Assembly: GCF_900156575.1 (NCBI RefSeq)
Contig: NZ_FTNY01000011.1
Coordinates: 1 to 41,581, forward strand
DNA: 41,581 nucleotides
From: Chryseobacterium shigense
GTDB lineage: Bacteria > Bacteroidota > Bacteroidia > Flavobacteriales > Weeksellaceae
Reading direction: 5' to 3'
The notes below the pieces were generated by a model. The model ran no database searches, was not told the origin of the DNA, and saw only the letters and a program-made list of their open reading frames with translations. How positions within the stretch are numbered: the first letter of the stretch is position 1; each line of letters starts with the position of its first letter. Position numbers and translations under genes: made by a program. Of the stretch, positions 1 through 8,297 are shown piece after piece.

Positions 1-52
1 CCCACCAGCGCCGATGGTACTGCGAAAGCGGGAGAGTAGGCCGCCGCCAGTT
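1..52 (+). rRNA. rrf: 5S ribosomal RNA, 3' end (partial)
   Basis: The first ~50 bases match the conserved 3' half of bacterial 5S rRNA, including the block GATGGTACTGCG and the following GGGAGAGTAGG. The gene is cut by the left window edge. A strong intrinsic terminator follows 9 bases later, as expected at the end of a 16S-23S-5S operon. The exact 3' end is estimated by family resemblance. Confidence 0.9.
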
Positions 53-60
53 TTTATTTA

Positions 61-95
61 AAAGTCTCATACAGTTTTGTATGAGACTTTTTTTT
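61..95 (+). terminator. Intrinsic terminator of the rRNA operon
   Basis: A perfect 13-bp stem (61-73 with 78-90) closes on a 4-nt loop GTTT and is followed by a run of T to position 95. It lies directly after the 5S gene. Confidence 0.92.
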
Positions 96-113
96 GTGAT
101 ATACTTTAAAGGA

Positions 114-241
114 GATGAAAGATTAAGAGATAAGAGATAAGAGGCAAGGAGACAAGAGTGACGTACACACAGCCACAAATCATTCTTCATTTATCATTTA
201 TCTTTTATCTTTGATAAGCAATAAGCAATAAGCAATAAGCA
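114..241. repeat. Heptamer-periodic opposed-arm intergenic repeat, copy 1
   Basis: The left arm (114-162) reads as consecutive 7-nt units GATGAAA, then after a 6-nt unit GAGATAA, GAGATAA, GAGGCAA and GAGACAA, with 1-nt slips. The right arm (182-209) is ATTCTTC, ATTTATC, ATTTATC, TTTTATC, the same kind of unit on the other strand. It is followed by four exact tandem copies of ATAAGCA (214-241). The same 7-nt design recurs at 25206-25283 and 27514-27765. No coding frame is supported here. Confidence 0.6.
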
Positions 242-274
242 TTAGTTACCTGTCCATCATCTATCTATCTACGA

Positions 275-304
275 TCTCATACAGACATGTGTGGGAATTT
301 TTTG
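275..304 (+). terminator. Degenerate second terminator-like hairpin downstream of rrn
   Basis: TCTCATACA (275-283) pairs with TGTGTGGGA (288-296), using two G-U pairs, around a 4-nt loop, and a T-rich run follows. The left arm is identical to part of the rrn terminator at 61-95, so this looks like a decayed duplicate. It could act as a back-up terminator. Confidence 0.4.
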
Positions 305-363
305 TTTCATGGTCATGATGATACGAGTAAAAAAGGCAGTCCCGGTTGATGACTCAATTACTA

Positions 364-900
364 TTAATTACTTACTGTAAATACTATTCTGCTGTTATAC
401 GTTGCAGCTGGAATTGTAACAGAAACTCCGCTTACCTGATATTGTATATTAATTCCAGTGTATGATGTAACCGATAATATCGTTGATATTCTGAAAAGTT
501 CAACAGCCGTTAGCGGGACCGTAATATAGGCGGTTCCTCCGGATATACTACATCCTACACATAAGGTAGAGCCGTTGCTGGTTCGTTTGGCTGATAAAAC
601 CAGAGCACTGTTCCACGTCGGATTTGCCTCATAGTGTACATATACTTTTACACTTCCAAGTAGTGCCGGTAGACCCACATTAATACTAGCCTGGTTAGTG
701 GGGCTTGCATAAATCCCGTCATAATTATTTCCTGCTTCTGTAATAGCCGGGATACTGGCATTCCAGTTGGTAACCGGGACAGTTACAGTTTGGGCTTTAC
801 TCTGAAAGCTGAAGATCAACAAAATAATAAGACAGATATACTGTAAAGAATATCTTTTATATTGAATAATAAAGTCAGTAGGTTGGGTTTCTTTTTTCAT
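364..900 (-). CDS. Secreted subunit-like protein of a chaperone-usher-like operon (third subunit)
   Basis: A 178-residue protein of no named family. It has an unusually long charged N-terminus before a hydrophobic core (about 20-33) and a signal-peptidase-like site at SKAQ, so the mature protein starts near residue 37. The mature part is rich in T, S, V and N with alternating beta pattern and a CVGC pair that could form a disulfide. It shares the local signature TEAGN with the two subunit paralogues upstream but is otherwise divergent, so it may be a tip or terminal subunit. It is the last gene of the five-gene operon. The start codon directly abuts the stop of the preceding gene (TAAATG), implying translational coupling. 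Export is well supported; the subunit role is inferred from context only. Confidence 0.7.
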   Translation of the reverse strand: MKKETQPTDFIIQYKRYSLQYICLIILLIFSFQSKAQTVTVPVTNWNASIPAITEAGNNYDGIYASPTNQASINVGLPALLGSVKVYVHYEANPTWNSALVLSAKRTSNGSTLCVGCSISGGTAYITVPLTAVELFRISTILSVTSYTGINIQYQVSGVSVTIPAATYNSRIVFTVSN

Positions 901-1425
901 TTATTCGGTAATAGTGTAGGTGATAACGACAGGTGAGTTCGTTCGTGCTGAAAGATTTGCATAAGTGTTCACAACAATACTGATTGTCAGTCTGTGACCA
1001 TTATTAGCTCCGTTTCCGGTAAATGCCCCACCAATACCTGTGATGATATTTGTAGCTGTTGTAGACAGCGTAACTTGTCCGGATGATGTCCCTAATGTTC
1101 CACCACCAGCTCCTGAAGCGGCAGCAGCTTGTACTCTTATGCTGACACCGGGAATAGACTGATTGATAGAAGCTGTAATTCTTCTTGTAAGACCTCCCGA
1201 GGCAATGGCTGAAGTATAGTTGATCCATTTTGAAGTGTTGGCCGCAGGAGCAGTTAAAGCCTGTCCCGCTTCAGTAGGAGCTGTGAAATTTAATGTAAAA
1301 GTGCCTGCAGGTTCTATATCCATTAATGTCACAATAGGGAGTGTCACGGCGATAGTGCTCTGTGATGATGCCGCACAGGGTATCAGACAAAAGATGATCC
1401 ATAGTATATATTCTTTCAGTTTCAT
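901..1425 (-). CDS. Secreted subunit-like protein, paralogue of the 5071-5649 product
   Basis: A 174-residue exported protein with a signal peptide ending near CAASSQ (about residue 22). The mature protein is clearly homologous to the first gene of the operon. Shared blocks are DIEPA, FTAPTEAG, W-x-NY, IPGV, GGGTLGT, TGNGANNGH and a final TYTI, in the same order. The Gly/Ala/Ser/Thr-rich, cysteine-free beta-type sequence and short length fit a structural subunit of a surface polymer or coat. Its ATG overlaps the stop of the usher-like gene by 4 bases (ATGA), so the two are translationally coupled. The function is inferred from paralogy and gene order; no family name is claimed. Confidence 0.75.
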   Translation of the reverse strand: MKLKEYILWIIFCLIPCAASSQSTIAVTLPIVTLMDIEPAGTFTLNFTAPTEAGQALTAPAANTSKWINYTSAIASGGLTRRITASINQSIPGVSIRVQAAAASGAGGGTLGTSSGQVTLSTTATNIITGIGGAFTGNGANNGHRLTISIVVNTYANLSARTNSPVVITYTITE

Positions 1426-4178
1426 TTTTTCTTTTTTGCTTCGTTGTATCCAACTTTTATCATTTCCTCCTGATATTTGATTTCACTTTGTTGCTTTACA
1501 ATGTGAATGGCTATAGTCTGAATTTCTGATGTTTTAAGATTGCATTGAAAAGAATCCACTGCTATCTTGTACCGTTTGTCAAGGCCATTTCTATAAAGCT
1601 TAACCTTCCATTCTCCCGGACGTAGATAGGTGAAATCAAAATTTTCACCTATGAAGACTATTTTACGATAGGTCTGTTCTCCATTTGAAGCTTCTATGAT
1701 GATACTTTGTCTTTTATTTTTTTCATTCTTAGGTTGATACTGAACAAAATGATATCGGTCTTTATCTTCTTTGTCAGAAAGCTGGATATTTCCTTTGATC
1801 GTAGCTGCTGTCGTTAATCCGAAATTGAAGATATTCTCTTTATTGGCTAGGTGTAAAGACGCCGGAAAGGAAATATTTGTAATATCATTAATATCAGCTG
1901 TTGACCGGTCTATCTCAAGAAAATATTCTCCGGGAACAATATTTCTGAACTGATAATTCCCTTCTTTATCTGTAATAGATAAATGATTACCCAGCATCAA
2001 CTTGATTCCTTCTGTCTTTTTTACACCGAGATTACTGATGTTTCCGGATAAGGAAGTATACTCTGCCGTTTTTTGTACGGGCATATTAAGTCGAAGTGTA
2101 TAGCGCAGAGAAAATATAAAATCTTTATTCCCAAGCTCACCCCGCTGCAACGAGTATCTACCAGACAGATCCAGTTCACTCCCTGGAAATAACTGCTGAT
2201 GAAAGAGAACCTCGAACAAATTCCGGTCTCGGAAATATTCTTCAGGCATATAATTATTCTGATAAAAGACACTTAAGCTGGTCTTGTCTGAAAATCTGCT
2301 GAAAATTCTTGCTCCATAATACACCTGCTTCTCATTCTGCATTTGGTATCTTGAAGTAATAGCATAGCTTGCATAAATATTAAAAGAGGTCTTGAACTTT
2401 TCAAAAGATATATTGGTCGTATAGAAACTGGAATTTCCATTGAATCCGCTCAGGTAATTATTTGTTTTTCCAAATTGTCCCTGCAGGTTCACCTGAAACT
2501 TTCCGATTTGCTGATCGACACTGACTTTAAAGTACTGCTCATAATAATCAAATTGTTTCGGTTCCAGACGGTCCTGGTACTTTTGAAAGCCATTATATAC
2601 GGTGATTAAGCCATTAGAAGTATATTTATATTGTATTCCATACTGTAGAAATCTTCTGTACGGAGCAGCATAGAACAAAGTATCCCGCTGGAAATTCTTT
2701 GCATCCTGAGTGTAATTCCCAAATACATTCAGTTTACTGGATATCTTATATTGAATGCTTCCATTAAATGTGCCGGTATTGGTAAAATACCCCGCAAATT
2801 TTGGACTAGCCCTCATATATATTAAATTTCCGCTCAATCTTTCAAAATTGGCCTGAGCCTGGGCCAGATAAGCAGTTCCATCCGTATTTACCGTTTTACT
2901 GTAGGCTGCCTCTCCCGAGAGAACAATGTTTTTTGAGATTTTGAATTTTCCCGCAGTATAGGGAAGGTGAGCTTCAGAATCTAATCTGATATTTCCAAAG
3001 TTCATTTCTCCCTTTCTGGGAATTTTATAGAGATATCCTGCCGTTATTTCAGATTCTTTACGGATCCTAAAGGTTGAATAGACATTCCATTCATCTTTAA
3101 TATCCCGGAAAAAACGGGGATGGTTGTAAAACCCGCCTATGCTTATTTTTTTGAAATCATAACGAACTTCCGCTCCACGACCGTATCTTGCAAATTCCGT
3201 TAAGTAGGAGGCCGAATATGTTTTATCTCCCAAATGGACAAAAAAATGGTCTCTTTTATAATTAATAAAATATTCTTCGTACTGAGTAAAAGAATTGAAT
3301 TCTACGGGATTGGCAGACACCGCATGAAACTCAATCTGGTTTTTATTCTCCTTGTCCAAAGTTCCTTTCCCATATACTTCTCCCTGAAATCCATCCTGAT
3401 AGATTCCCATATTCTGCATTCCAATAAAGGATATTGAAGCTGAAACCGGAAGCCTGTGATAAATATCGTCTTCCACAGGTTTTATCGATATAACTTTTGT
3501 ACTTATATACGCGGTCTGATTCTCTTTCGGATTATCGGGTGAATAAACAGAGAGATTAAGATTTTGAAATTCATTTTGTCCCAGTTCAGCATTCGTAACT
3601 TTATAGATATCTACGACCTTTGATTCGTTAGGCCCTAATGTGATAGAAGCATCATGATCTACAACTGCATTCTTACTTTCTAAAATCAGTTTTTCCGTAA
3701 TGTTTCCGCCGTTTTTTAATAGAAAGGAAGCTCGGATCGTTTCACCTGCTCTGACAAATTCCGGTGAATTTAATGAAGTAAGACTCAGCTTTCTGTTTCC
3801 GGAGATCGTAATTTTTAAAGTTTTAATAAAATGAGCTCCTCCATGCCGGTCTGTTCCATAAAGGGTGACCGAATATAAACCCTGGGCTGCTTCCGTGGCA
3901 ATCCGGATCGGGACAATATAAACTGTTTTTTCGTTTGCAGCGATCTTAAATTCTTCTTTTCCTAAAATAGGTTTTAGAAATGGACTTGACGCCGTAACGG
4001 TACAATCATATATTTTATCTTCAGCTGACGGATTTTCTAATGAAAAAGAAATAGAAGTAGACATTCCCGGCATCAGACTATCTTTTTTACTGGCCAATTG
4101 ACTTGACTGCTGTTGTGAAAAAATAAGTACCGGGAATAGTGATAATAGGACGATATATAAAATCCAAGTTTTAATCAT
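1422..4178 (-). CDS. Usher-like outer-membrane beta-barrel protein with Ig-like N-terminus and regulatory-like C-terminal domain
   Basis: A 918-residue protein. After a signal peptide (about 1-22, ending in FSQQQ) come two Ig-like/NEW-type beta-sandwich segments (about 30-225) recalling alpha-galactosidase NEW domains. Then follows a long stretch (about 245-700) of alternating aromatic and polar beta strands typical of an outer-membrane barrel. A carboxypeptidase-regulatory-like segment follows at about 705-765 (GNYQFRNIVPGEYFLEID), then another beta domain. The layout is like a fimbrial usher (barrel plus periplasmic and plug-like domains), but I see no clear proteobacterial usher signature. 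Its ATG lies inside the end of the upstream chaperone-like gene (8-nt overlap), and its stop overlaps the next subunit gene. Likely role: outer-membrane assembly or export pore for the small subunits. This is inference from architecture and synteny. Confidence 0.7.
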   Translation of the reverse strand: MIKTWILYIVLLSLFPVLIFSQQQSSQLASKKDSLMPGMSTSISFSLENPSAEDKIYDCTVTASSPFLKPILGKEEFKIAANEKTVYIVPIRIATEAAQGLYSVTLYGTDRHGGAHFIKTLKITISGNRKLSLTSLNSPEFVRAGETIRASFLLKNGGNITEKLILESKNAVVDHDASITLGPNESKVVDIYKVTNAELGQNEFQNLNLSVYSPDNPKENQTAYISTKVISIKPVEDDIYHRLPVSASISFIGMQNMGIYQDGFQGEVYGKGTLDKENKNQIEFHAVSANPVEFNSFTQYEEYFINYKRDHFFVHLGDKTYSASYLTEFARYGRGAEVRYDFKKISIGGFYNHPRFFRDIKDEWNVYSTFRIRKESEITAGYLYKIPRKGEMNFGNIRLDSEAHLPYTAGKFKISKNIVLSGEAAYSKTVNTDGTAYLAQAQANFERLSGNLIYMRASPKFAGYFTNTGTFNGSIQYKISSKLNVFGNYTQDAKNFQRDTLFYAAPYRRFLQYGIQYKYTSNGLITVYNGFQKYQDRLEPKQFDYYEQYFKVSVDQQIGKFQVNLQGQFGKTNNYLSGFNGNSSFYTTNISFEKFKTSFNIYASYAITSRYQMQNEKQVYYGARIFSRFSDKTSLSVFYQNNYMPEEYFRDRNLFEVLFHQQLFPGSELDLSGRYSLQRGELGNKDFIFSLRYTLRLNMPVQKTAEYTSLSGNISNLGVKKTEGIKLMLGNHLSITDKEGNYQFRNIVPGEYFLEIDRSTADINDITNISFPASLHLANKENIFNFGLTTAATIKGNIQLSDKEDKDRYHFVQYQPKNEKNKRQSIIIEASNGEQTYRKIVFIGENFDFTYLRPGEWKVKLYRNGLDKRYKIAVDSFQCNLKTSEIQTIAIHIVKQQSEIKYQEEMIKVGYNEAKKKK

Positions 4179-4977
4179 TCTTTACTTCTAACTCCACATT
4201 GAGCGCAAAAGCATTCTCGTCTTCGTCGGTCGCTATAATGACAGCCTTATATTGAGCCGGTGGTACTTTGCTGATATCAATATGAAATGATTTGGAGGTT
4301 TGTGGCAGAAGTCCCATGGCAATGCTCGTATAACTTCCGAGACGTTCTCCGGTTTTTCTGTTGTAAATTTCAATGGATGCCGTTGGTTTACAATACAGAT
4401 TACCGTTGTTGGAAATGGCGATTTTTGCTATTTGTTTTCCCTCTTCTTTTTCAATTTTTACACTTTCAAATTTAAGATCCGGTTTTGCCTGGTCCGTTTC
4501 ATAATCTGTAATCACCTGTATGACATAGCGAACTACCGAGGTTATATTCACACCCGCTTTATCGTCACTAGGTTTAATATCTTCAACGGGTTCAACAATG
4601 ATCACACTCCAATAACTTCCTGGATTTATAGATTGATCAGGAACTTTGATTTCATAGAAAACCTCAGTTTTTTCTTTTCCTTTCAAAGTAATCAGGCTCG
4701 TATTCAGTTTGATCCAATCGCCATTTGTTCTATTATTGGTGCGAATTGAAGTATAGCTTATAGAACCATCTGCCTGATAGGCGAAATCCTGTAAAAATAT
4801 TTTTACACTCTGAGGCTTGCTACCTGTATTTTCAATCGCAATTTTTCCTTTATACACCTTTCCGTTTTCTACTTTATAGTTATGCGTAAGACCGTTGAGG
4901 ACGACGATACCAGCCTGTAAAAAACTAAACTGCAGCATTAGAAACATCAAAAGGAGAATGCGCTTTATCATAATCAT
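4171..4977 (-). CDS. Periplasmic chaperone-like protein of the surface-structure operon
   Basis: A 268-residue protein with a signal peptide (about 1-22, ending FLQAG) and two beta-sandwich halves. Residues about 23-145 carry an immunoglobulin-like pattern with IENTGSKPQSVKIFLQDF, a DWIKLNTSLITLKGKEK block and PGSYWSVIIVEP. Residues about 160-265 carry a second Ig-like module (IAISNNGNLYCKPTASIEIY). The two-domain layout resembles fimbrial chaperones and also Gram-positive WxL-interacting (DUF916-type) proteins; sequence alone does not decide between them. It sits between the first subunit gene and the usher-like gene, overlapping the latter by 8 nt. The start could also be the second ATG two codons in (4971). 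Role as subunit chaperone or anchor is inferred. Confidence 0.7.
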   Translation of the reverse strand: MIMIKRILLLMFLMLQFSFLQAGIVVLNGLTHNYKVENGKVYKGKIAIENTGSKPQSVKIFLQDFAYQADGSISYTSIRTNNRTNGDWIKLNTSLITLKGKEKTEVFYEIKVPDQSINPGSYWSVIIVEPVEDIKPSDDKAGVNITSVVRYVIQVITDYETDQAKPDLKFESVKIEKEEGKQIAKIAISNNGNLYCKPTASIEIYNRKTGERLGSYTSIAMGLLPQTSKSFHIDISKVPPAQYKAVIIATDEDENAFALNVELEVKND

Positions 4978-5070
4978 GTAAAGTTTGGAATTAAATCATG
5001 AGCAATATGAAATCCGGAAGAAACTGACGTGCGGTTTCTTCTTGTCTTATTTTAAAAACCAAGATCTGGA

Positions 5071-5649
5071 CTAGTTGTCTGAAATGGTGTACGTAACAGT
5101 AGCGACAGTGGTAGCCGTTGCCTGTAAATCTGCATACACCGCGACTCCTCCAGGTCCGCTTCCTGCTGCCAGTGCATAGGTAAGATTGTGTCCGTTATTG
5201 GCACCGTTTCCGGTATAAGCACTTCCGATTCCTGAAATAATGGTTTGGTCCGCAGCGCTTAAAGTGATCTGCGCAGCCGGCGTTCCTAATGTTCCACCAC
5301 CACTGCCAGTTGCAGCAGCAGCTGTTACATGGATATCAACTCCCGGAATAAGAGCATTGACCTTAACGGATACATTACGGGTGGGATCCGCAACAGATTT
5401 GATGGAAGAATAATTCAGCCATAATGTATTGTTGGAAGTACTTGCTGTAACCGGATTACCAGCTTCCGTAGGGGCAGTAAATCCTAATGTAATGTTTTTT
5501 GTTGCGGCAGGTTCAATATCTACCAATGCAACTTCTGGAATAGAAATAGTGACTGTGTGATTATCAGTATTTGTGTCTTGTGCGTGTAAGCTACCGGAAA
5601 ATGCTGCAGCCATAAAGCATACTGCTAGGCTAAGGTTTAATTTTTTCAT
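5071..5649 (-). CDS. Major subunit-like secreted protein, first gene of the operon
   Basis: A 192-residue exported protein with a standard signal peptide ending SLHAQ (about residue 24). The mature chain has no cysteine, is rich in A, T, G, V and N, and shares its whole length with the 901-1425 product (DIEPA, FTAPTEAG, LWLNYSS, IPGV, GGGTLGT, TGNGANNGH, TYTI). Being promoter-proximal and separated from the chaperone-like gene by 93 bases, it may be the most strongly expressed subunit. No catalytic motif is visible. The family is not one I can name; a structural subunit of a surface fibre or layer is the simplest reading. Confidence 0.75.
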   Translation of the reverse strand: MKKLNLSLAVCFMAAAFSGSLHAQDTNTDNHTVTISIPEVALVDIEPAATKNITLGFTAPTEAGNPVTASTSNNTLWLNYSSIKSVADPTRNVSVKVNALIPGVDIHVTAAAATGSGGGTLGTPAAQITLSAADQTIISGIGSAYTGNGANNGHNLTYALAAGSGPGGVAVYADLQATATTVATVTYTISDN

Positions 5650-5708
5650 GATGTTTTGTTAATTAGTTAAGTGAATTTAATGAAAAATAGCAAAACATGA
5701 AAATAAAA

Positions 5709-5787
5709 TTACACAATTTAATTATTGTTGTTTATTTCTTTATAGTATTCCATTATTTATGTGAATTTTTATATGTGAATTGTGTAA
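5709..5787. promoter_or_regulatory. Leader region of the surface-structure operon with a 10-bp inverted repeat
   Basis: The ~170 bases between the phospholipase terminator and the first subunit gene are very A+T-rich. They contain TTACACAATT (5709-5718) and its exact reverse complement AATTGTGTAA (5778-5787). This could be a pair of operator half-sites 60 bases apart, or chance in A+T-rich DNA. No convincing TAnnTTTG promoter was found. Confidence 0.3.
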
Positions 5788-5818
5788 AATTACAATAATG
5801 ACGTAAAGTTATGCTCAA

Positions 5819-5851
5819 AATAAAAGCCCTACATTTTTCGTGTAAGGCTTT
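5819..5851 (-). terminator. Intrinsic terminator after phospholipase C
   Basis: An 11-bp stem (5823-5833 with 5841-5851, one G-U pair) with a 7-nt loop, followed on the minus strand by TTATTTTG. It lies just downstream of the phospholipase stop codon. The plus strand also has T runs after the stem, so it may be bidirectional. Confidence 0.8.
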
Positions 5852-5872
5852 GTTTTTCTGTTGTTTATCCGG

Positions 5873-8221
5873 TTATGCCCAGTGAGGATCTGAAATAGAG
5901 ATTTTTCCGGTTTCTACCCTTCCTGCAAAGTGCCGGATATGATTGTCAAATTGTATTTTTAAATCATACCAGCCTTTATTTTTGCTTAGATCAACTATTA
6001 TTTTGTCTCCCTTTTGAGGCAACGAAAAGGTCTTTTTACTTTTTTCGTACAGATTTTCCACAATGATGGAGGTCGGTTTTTTTGGGTTTTTGAAAATCAG
6101 TTCTGCTTCATTTTTTGAAGCATTGTGAAATAGCAATACCTCTATTCCGGAAGTCTCGGGACCTGAAAATTTTCTAAAGAAACCATTGGGTCCGAAAACT
6201 TCAAGATCATATTTACCGGGATTAACGGCATGTGAAAGTTCCTGCTGTGAATATAACGCATATGAAAAATGATAATGACTATTGTTCAATTGCATTCTGT
6301 CATAAATTAAGAGAGGAACAGCTCTTTTCTTTAAATTCGTCATTGTAATCTTTCCATTTTCCAGATTGACATGGAAATGATAGGGAAGTGCATGGGAAGG
6401 TTTGGTTCCCCTTTCCTGAATTTCGAGGAGGCTGTTGCTGATTTCATTTTCTGCATACCATTTCAAATTGGGAACAGGCTTACTTTTGGCCGCGTTAATA
6501 GTTTTCGCATACTCTTTCTGATCAAGGTAATCCATTTGGGGAGCCTTTGTGTTGGAATCATTAAAAGCTGAAGTCAGATCTCCACAGATTGCTCTTCTCC
6601 AGTCACTGATATTGTCAACGGTAACGTCTTTCTTATATTTTTTCTGAATAAATTTCTCTAAAAACTGCAGGACGGAGGTATGATCCGAAACTTCAGAATT
6701 GACGAATCCTCCTTTAGTCCATGGTGATGCAATGATCATCGGAACCCGGTATCCCAAACCTACGGTTCCTTCTATTCTTTCATGATCTTTTAAGGGAAGC
6801 AGAGACATGTATTCCTGGGAGCGATCCACATATTCTACCCCTTCTTTACCGTTCAGATCAACCGGCTGGCTGGGGTTAACCGGCGGTGCAAATGGAAGAA
6901 CATGGTCAAAATAACCGTCATTCTCATCATAATTGATAATGAAAATAGTTTTTTTCCAGGTTTCAGGATCTTTGGTCAGAATATTCAGAACCTCAGAAAT
7001 ATACCAGGCGCCATACCATGGAGATCCCGGGTGATCAGAAAAATGTTCAGGGGCCACGAGCCAGGAAACCAGCGGAAGCTTTTTTTCTTCCACATCTTTG
7101 CGGAACTGAAACAGGACATCTCCTTTCGGGACAACCAGTTTTTCTCCATTTTCATCTTTTCCGATTTCCAGATTCCAATAGTTGGGATCAATGGTATTGG
7201 TGGTAAAGGCTTTTTCATGGAGATTTTTCTCCAGCTGTGAAAGGGATGCGTAGTTTTCCGGAGCGTATCTGATCTGATCTTCTTCCAGTTCGGTGATCAA
7301 TGCTTCAAACCTTTTCTTCTGATCCGGTTTTTTCCCGATCTCGTCTTTTAGATAAGCAATGATTTTAGGAATATTTTCATGATACCCCTTCGAAAATTTC
7401 ACATTGAATTTCGAGAACCATTCAATAGGATTATCCGTGAAATTACTCAGCCATGCTTCCTGTTCACCGGACATTCCCTTGGGAAGACTGATTTCATTCT
7501 GATAGATCTTCCAGGAAACATTCTGTTCCTCTAAAATTTCAGGAAAAGTTTTCCAGTGAGCTTGTCTGGCTTTGTCATAATCAATATTTTCATTATAGAC
7601 ATTCGCTTTTACCTTACCGTTCTGCTGCTCTCTAAGGGTTCCGGACCAATGGAAAAGTCTGTTGGGAGTTGTTCCTGTCAGTGATGAGCAGAAATACTGG
7701 TCAAATATTGTAAATGCATCCGCAAGCTGATAATAGAAAGGAAGGTCTTCCCGGTTGTAATAGCCTAAGGTAAGCGGAATATTTTTATAATCTTTATTTC
7801 CGGAAGCTTTAAACTGAAGCCACTGGTCATATTTTCCTTTATTGAATGCTTTTTGCTGATCTGACCATGAGTGGGGCAGAGAGCTCATCCACGTAGATTT
7901 TGTATTTCTGAGATCCAGTCTGGCAGGGGAAGCATATTTTCCGGAATCATCTTTCTGAAAGAAAACAGAATGCCCGTCCTGTTTCACGAAAGCCCTTTTG
8001 TCTAAAAATCCCCTTACGCCTTTTAAAGCTCCGAAAGCATGATCAAAAGAACGGTTTTCCTGCATCAGGATCACTACATGTTCTGCATCATAAAAGGTAG
8101 AAAGAGCGGCAGGCTCTATAGCCAGTGCTTTTAAAATAGCTGGATGAAGAACGCTTGAAGTTCCCAGTCCCGCCATTAAAAGGCTTGATTTTTCTAAAAA
8201 TTCTCTTCTGTTCATGTTCAA
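5873..8221 (-). CDS. Phosphocholine-specific phospholipase C (PlcH/PlcN family), Tat-exported
   Basis: A 782-residue enzyme hydrolysing phospholipids such as phosphatidylcholine or sphingomyelin to phosphocholine plus diacylglycerol or ceramide. A twin-arginine signal is visible at residues 5-9 (RREFL), followed by a hydrophobic stretch. The catalytic phosphoesterase domain (about 45-520) shows the family motifs ENRSFDH, GTTPNRL, YDENDGYFDH and VSDHTS. Two C-terminal DUF756-like beta domains (about 590-780) are present, as in full-length members. It lies directly downstream of a SusC/SusD pair in the same direction, so the importer may handle its products. The gap contains a hairpin and leaves no room for a private promoter, so expression probably depends on read-through or on a promoter inside susD. 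Choice between the PlcH and PlcN types cannot be made here. Confidence 0.95.
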   Translation of the reverse strand: MNMNRREFLEKSSLLMAGLGTSSVLHPAILKALAIEPAALSTFYDAEHVVILMQENRSFDHAFGALKGVRGFLDKRAFVKQDGHSVFFQKDDSGKYASPARLDLRNTKSTWMSSLPHSWSDQQKAFNKGKYDQWLQFKASGNKDYKNIPLTLGYYNREDLPFYYQLADAFTIFDQYFCSSLTGTTPNRLFHWSGTLREQQNGKVKANVYNENIDYDKARQAHWKTFPEILEEQNVSWKIYQNEISLPKGMSGEQEAWLSNFTDNPIEWFSKFNVKFSKGYHENIPKIIAYLKDEIGKKPDQKKRFEALITELEEDQIRYAPENYASLSQLEKNLHEKAFTTNTIDPNYWNLEIGKDENGEKLVVPKGDVLFQFRKDVEEKKLPLVSWLVAPEHFSDHPGSPWYGAWYISEVLNILTKDPETWKKTIFIINYDENDGYFDHVLPFAPPVNPSQPVDLNGKEGVEYVDRSQEYMSLLPLKDHERIEGTVGLGYRVPMIIASPWTKGGFVNSEVSDHTSVLQFLEKFIQKKYKKDVTVDNISDWRRAICGDLTSAFNDSNTKAPQMDYLDQKEYAKTINAAKSKPVPNLKWYAENEISNSLLEIQERGTKPSHALPYHFHVNLENGKITMTNLKKRAVPLLIYDRMQLNNSHYHFSYALYSQQELSHAVNPGKYDLEVFGPNGFFRKFSGPETSGIEVLLFHNASKNEAELIFKNPKKPTSIIVENLYEKSKKTFSLPQKGDKIIVDLSKNKGWYDLKIQFDNHIRHFAGRVETGKISISDPHWA

Positions 8222-8233
8222 TCAAAATAAGAA

Positions 8234-8271
8234 ATAAACCGCAAGTTAATTGGATTTTTCCTGCGGTTTAT
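8234..8271 (-). terminator. Hairpin between SusD and phospholipase genes (terminator or attenuator)
   Basis: A 10-bp perfect stem (8234-8243 with 8262-8271) with an 18-nt loop, followed on the minus strand by a moderately U-rich TTCTTATTTTGA. It ends only 12 bases before the phospholipase ATG, so it must lie inside any mRNA that reaches that gene from upstream. Partial termination would lower phospholipase relative to SusCD. Confidence 0.6.
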
Positions 8272-8297
8272 CTGTTTTTATATAAATATTTAGATTC

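Noticed and set aside
214..241. CRISPR-like array from the four ATAAGCA copies
   Set aside because: Units are 7 bases with no spacers; it is a simple tandem repeat within a larger heptamer element.
4300..4749. A 149-codon plus-strand frame
   Set aside because: Antisense to the chaperone-like gene, Phe/Ile-rich with no domain or signal peptide.
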